A stretch of 64,000 bases of DNA from Allacma fusca (taxonomy: Eukaryota > Arthropoda > Collembola > Symphypleona > Sminthuridae): assembly GCA_947179485.1 (NCBI GenBank), contig OX359247.1, positions 13,554,588 to 13,618,587 of the forward strand. The letters run 5' to 3'. The position numbers were made by a program, and so were the translations under genes. Below the pieces are notes generated by a model. It saw nothing but the letters and a program-made list of their open reading frames with translations, did not search any database and was not told where the DNA came from. Every line of letters begins with the position of its first letter. Position 1 is the first letter of the stretch. Shown here one piece after another: positions 63,541 to 64,000 of this stretch.

Positions 63541-64000
63541 GTATCCTTAATTTGTACTCTTTGTCCTTTCTAATTACAATCCGTACCAATGTGTTAGTCT
63601 GTCTGTGTATGTCCTTGGACTTGAATATGTTTCGAGGGTATATATGTGACACTAATAATTCTAATTTTTATCAATGAAAACCTACTTAGAATTTATGGCC
63701 TAGGAAGGGCTACAGGAATATAAGGGGGAGAAACCAGTCATCTAAAGTTTGACACATACATACATATGCTGCTCTTCTATTAAATCAGAAACTTTATAAA
63801 ATATGGAGCTACAGGTTTAAAGGATTTGAAATCTGAGAAAATTGAGTTTCTTTAATGGGACACTTTGAAAGAGCATGAGAAAAAAAAATTGAATTTACAA
63901 TCTCTAGAATCCTTCTTTCTGTACAAAGTTTGAGTAGAAGATACTGAAAGTTTGAGCATTAATTCTGCGTAGGATTTATAAGTTTTTAAGTACTTCCCAT
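63541..64000 (+). other. Start of next receptor intron
   Basis: From the donor GTATCC to the window end I find no exon. The short intracellular loop 1 and helix 2 that should come next are not encoded here. Confidence 0.75.

Noticed and set aside
1-64000. tRNA genes, rRNA, CRISPR arrays or bacterial operons
   Set aside because: I found no cloverleaf-like segment with a T-loop GTTCRA context, no regular spacer array and no tightly packed genes. The sequence is eukaryotic in organisation.

Overview
The window is eukaryotic and most likely from an arthropod. It is AT-rich and gene-poor, with short coding islands bounded by GT..AG splice sites, long introns, many GA/CT microsatellites, and short TACATA/TATGTA palindromes scattered from end to end. 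That texture would fit a crustacean such as a caligid copepod, but the species assignment is inference. There are no bacterial operons, rRNA, CRISPR arrays or recognisable tRNA genes.

The one gene I can identify with confidence lies on the + strand in the right half. It is the 5' part of a class B (secretin-family) G-protein-coupled receptor of the calcitonin receptor / insect diuretic hormone 31 receptor type. Four exons (48385-48487 coding part, 61062-61172, 61884-61990, 63449-63540) join with intron phases 1, 1 and 0. They encode 138 residues: a hormone-binding extracellular domain with all six cysteines and five N-glycosylation sequons, then transmembrane helix 1. The other six helices and the C-terminus lie beyond position 64000. 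A TATA box with a CT tract near 23.25-23.37 kb, and an open-ended leader ending in a strong splice donor at 25276, may be this gene's first non-coding exon. A TATA-like site at 48210 offers a closer alternative promoter. Two possible frame-preserving cassette exons lie in the 12.6-kb intron between receptor exons A and B.

The left end (3-10 kb) is a transposon zone. It holds a probable Helitron terminus (3056), a hairpin with short repeats (3.9-4.2 kb), an 812-bp pogo/Tigger-like element with perfect ends and a broken helix-turn-helix remnant (4462-5273), and a foldback element with five 32-bp-periodic motifs in each arm (9300-10141). A diverged inverted-repeat element (about 17059-18158) and a decayed Ty1/copia-like reverse-transcriptase/RNase H relic on the - strand (about 39.3-40.0 kb) add to this.

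Between about 17.7 and 23.2 kb the - strand carries several open segments bounded by good splice sites. They could be exons of an unidentified gene that diverges from the 23.36-kb promoter. I cannot assign them to a family and give them low confidence. Most other open reading frames look like chance frames. The remaining sequence is intron or intergenic DNA in which I see no gene.
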